Source: Candidatus Omnitrophota bacterium (GTDB lineage: Bacteria > Omnitrophota > Gorgyraeia > Zapsychrales > Fredricksoniimonadaceae). From it: a DNA stretch of 6,636 bases. The notes under the pieces are model-generated. The model had not been told where the DNA came from, made no database searches, and saw nothing but the letters and a program-made list of their open reading frames with translations. Location of the stretch: contig JAEUSC010000314.1 of the NCBI GenBank assembly GCA_016789035.1, positions 1 through 6,636 of the forward strand, read 5' to 3'. The position numbers were made by a program, and so were the translations under genes. How positions within the stretch are numbered: the stretch's first letter is position 1; every line of letters begins with the position of its first letter. Below, piece after piece: positions 6,094 through 6,636 of the stretch.

Positions 6094-6636
6094 ATGCGAT
6101 ACGCCATTTTATCGGACATTCATGGAAATTGGGAAGCGCTTCAAGCAGTAATAGCGGAGTGTGAACGGATGCGCATTGAAATGTTTTTGTGTGCCGGAGA
6201 TGTTGTCGGTTATGGGGCCAATCCGCGAGAATGTATCCGCTTGCTGGGTCAGATCAAGGCCTCCGTTGTTGCCGGAAATCACGATTGGGCGGTCTCGGGC
6301 CGACTGGATGCATCCTATTTTACAGAGGACGGTAAGGCGGCGGTGGAATGGACGCGAAGTCAGATTTCGTTTGAAACCATTCAGGCGCTTAATCATCTCC
6401 CGCTGATCTATAAGAACAAGGATTTAATTGTTGTGCACGCGACGCTGTCGTTCCCTGAGAAATTTATTTATTTGGATGATTATCCCAAGGCCGAGGCGAC
6501 ATTTGAGCTCATGGACAGGCCGGTGTGTTTTGTGGGGCATACGCATGTTCCGCAAATTTATGTGCAACACAATGAACGGATGTATCTTTTGTCGCAACAG
6601 GAAGTGGAAATCAATGACAGCAGTAAATACATTGTC
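6094..6636 (+). CDS. Calcineurin-like metallophosphoesterase (YfcE/ApaH-like), C terminus outside window
   Basis: The frame is open from the ATG at 6094 to the last base, giving 181 residues with no stop. All metal-binding motifs of the family appear in order: LSDIHGN (6-12; D8 and H10), GDVVGYG (35-41; D36), GNHDW (61-65; N62 and H63), VVHA (113-116; H115), and GHTHVP (148-153; H149 and H151). The family binds two divalent metals and cleaves phosphomonoesters or phosphodiesters. The order and spacing, with GYG after the GD motif, match the 'predicted phosphodiesterase' group of about 240 residues, so most of the protein is present. It starts 5 nt after the methyltransferase stop with an A-rich leader and no real SD. 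Its substrate cannot be read from sequence; nothing ties it specifically to polysaccharide synthesis beyond position, and it may be a co-transcribed housekeeping gene. Confidence 0.92.
   Translation, partial: MRYAILSDIHGNWEALQAVIAECERMRIEMFLCAGDVVGYGANPRECIRLLGQIKASVVAGNHDWAVSGRLDASYFTEDGKAAVEWTRSQISFETIQALNHLPLIYKNKDLIVVHATLSFPEKFIYLDDYPKAEATFELMDRPVCFVGHTHVPQIYVQHNERMYLLSQQEVEINDSSKYIV

Noticed and set aside
6161..6406. Plus-strand open frame of 81 codons near the right edge.
   Set aside because: It is an out-of-frame shadow of the metallophosphoesterase, whose frame carries all the family's metal-binding motifs.
1..6636. Search by eye for CRISPR repeats, tRNA/rRNA genes, transposase genes, inverted-repeat ends, riboswitches and intrinsic terminators.
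   Set aside because: None was found; essentially all bases are accounted for by coding sequence, and the non-coding gaps are only 5-6 nt.

Overview
The window is a tightly packed, single-strand stretch of a bacterial surface-polysaccharide (exopolysaccharide, O-antigen or capsule type) gene cluster. All seven genes are on the + strand: three glycosyltransferases, a polysaccharide deacetylase, a FemAB/CelD-type acyltransferase, two SAM-dependent methyltransferases that flank the last glycosyltransferase, and a metallophosphoesterase at the right edge. (The three glycosyltransferases plus four enzymes make seven with the two methyltransferases counted as follows: GT2, deacetylase, acyltransferase, CgeB-like GT, methyltransferase, GT4, methyltransferase, then the phosphoesterase as an eighth, partial gene.) The first and last genes run off the window.

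Layout: 1-425 is the C-terminal part of a GT2 glycosyltransferase with a TPR-like tail; 422-1444 a NodB-type polysaccharide deacetylase; 1413-2444 an Acetyltransf_6 (FemAB/CelD-like) acyltransferase; 2451-3473 a CgeB-like GT-B glycosyltransferase; 3470-4210 a class I methyltransferase; 4203-5321 a GT4 glycosyltransferase; 5318-6088 a second class I methyltransferase; 6094 to the right edge a calcineurin-type metallophosphoesterase without its C terminus. Every junction is either an overlap (4, 32, 4, 8 and 4 nt) or a gap of 5-6 nt. There is no room for an internal promoter or terminator outside coding sequence, so one polycistronic message with translational coupling is the simplest reading.

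How the genes may work together (inference): the glycosyltransferases build a glycan, probably on a lipid carrier at the cytoplasmic face of the membrane. The deacetylase and acyltransferase could remove one N-acyl group and install another. The methyltransferases could methylate sugars or a nucleotide-sugar intermediate. No flippase, polymerase, export protein, sugar-nucleotide synthesis gene or transmembrane protein is present, so the rest of the pathway must lie outside the window. The metallophosphoesterase looks like a general phosphodiesterase or phosphatase and may be either an operon passenger or the start of a different functional group.

Organism: bacterial, with moderate base composition and mostly ATG starts with weak Shine-Dalgarno sequences. 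The combination of deacetylase, FemAB-like protein and glycosyltransferases is common in Gram-negative exopolysaccharide loci, including exosortase-linked ones, and in uncultured lineages such as Omnitrophota. I cannot assign a phylum from sequence alone. I found no mobile element, RNA gene, CRISPR array or repeat. I do not see a clearly new biological system; the most interesting points are the deacetylase/acyltransferase pair and the methyltransferase-GT4-methyltransferase module.
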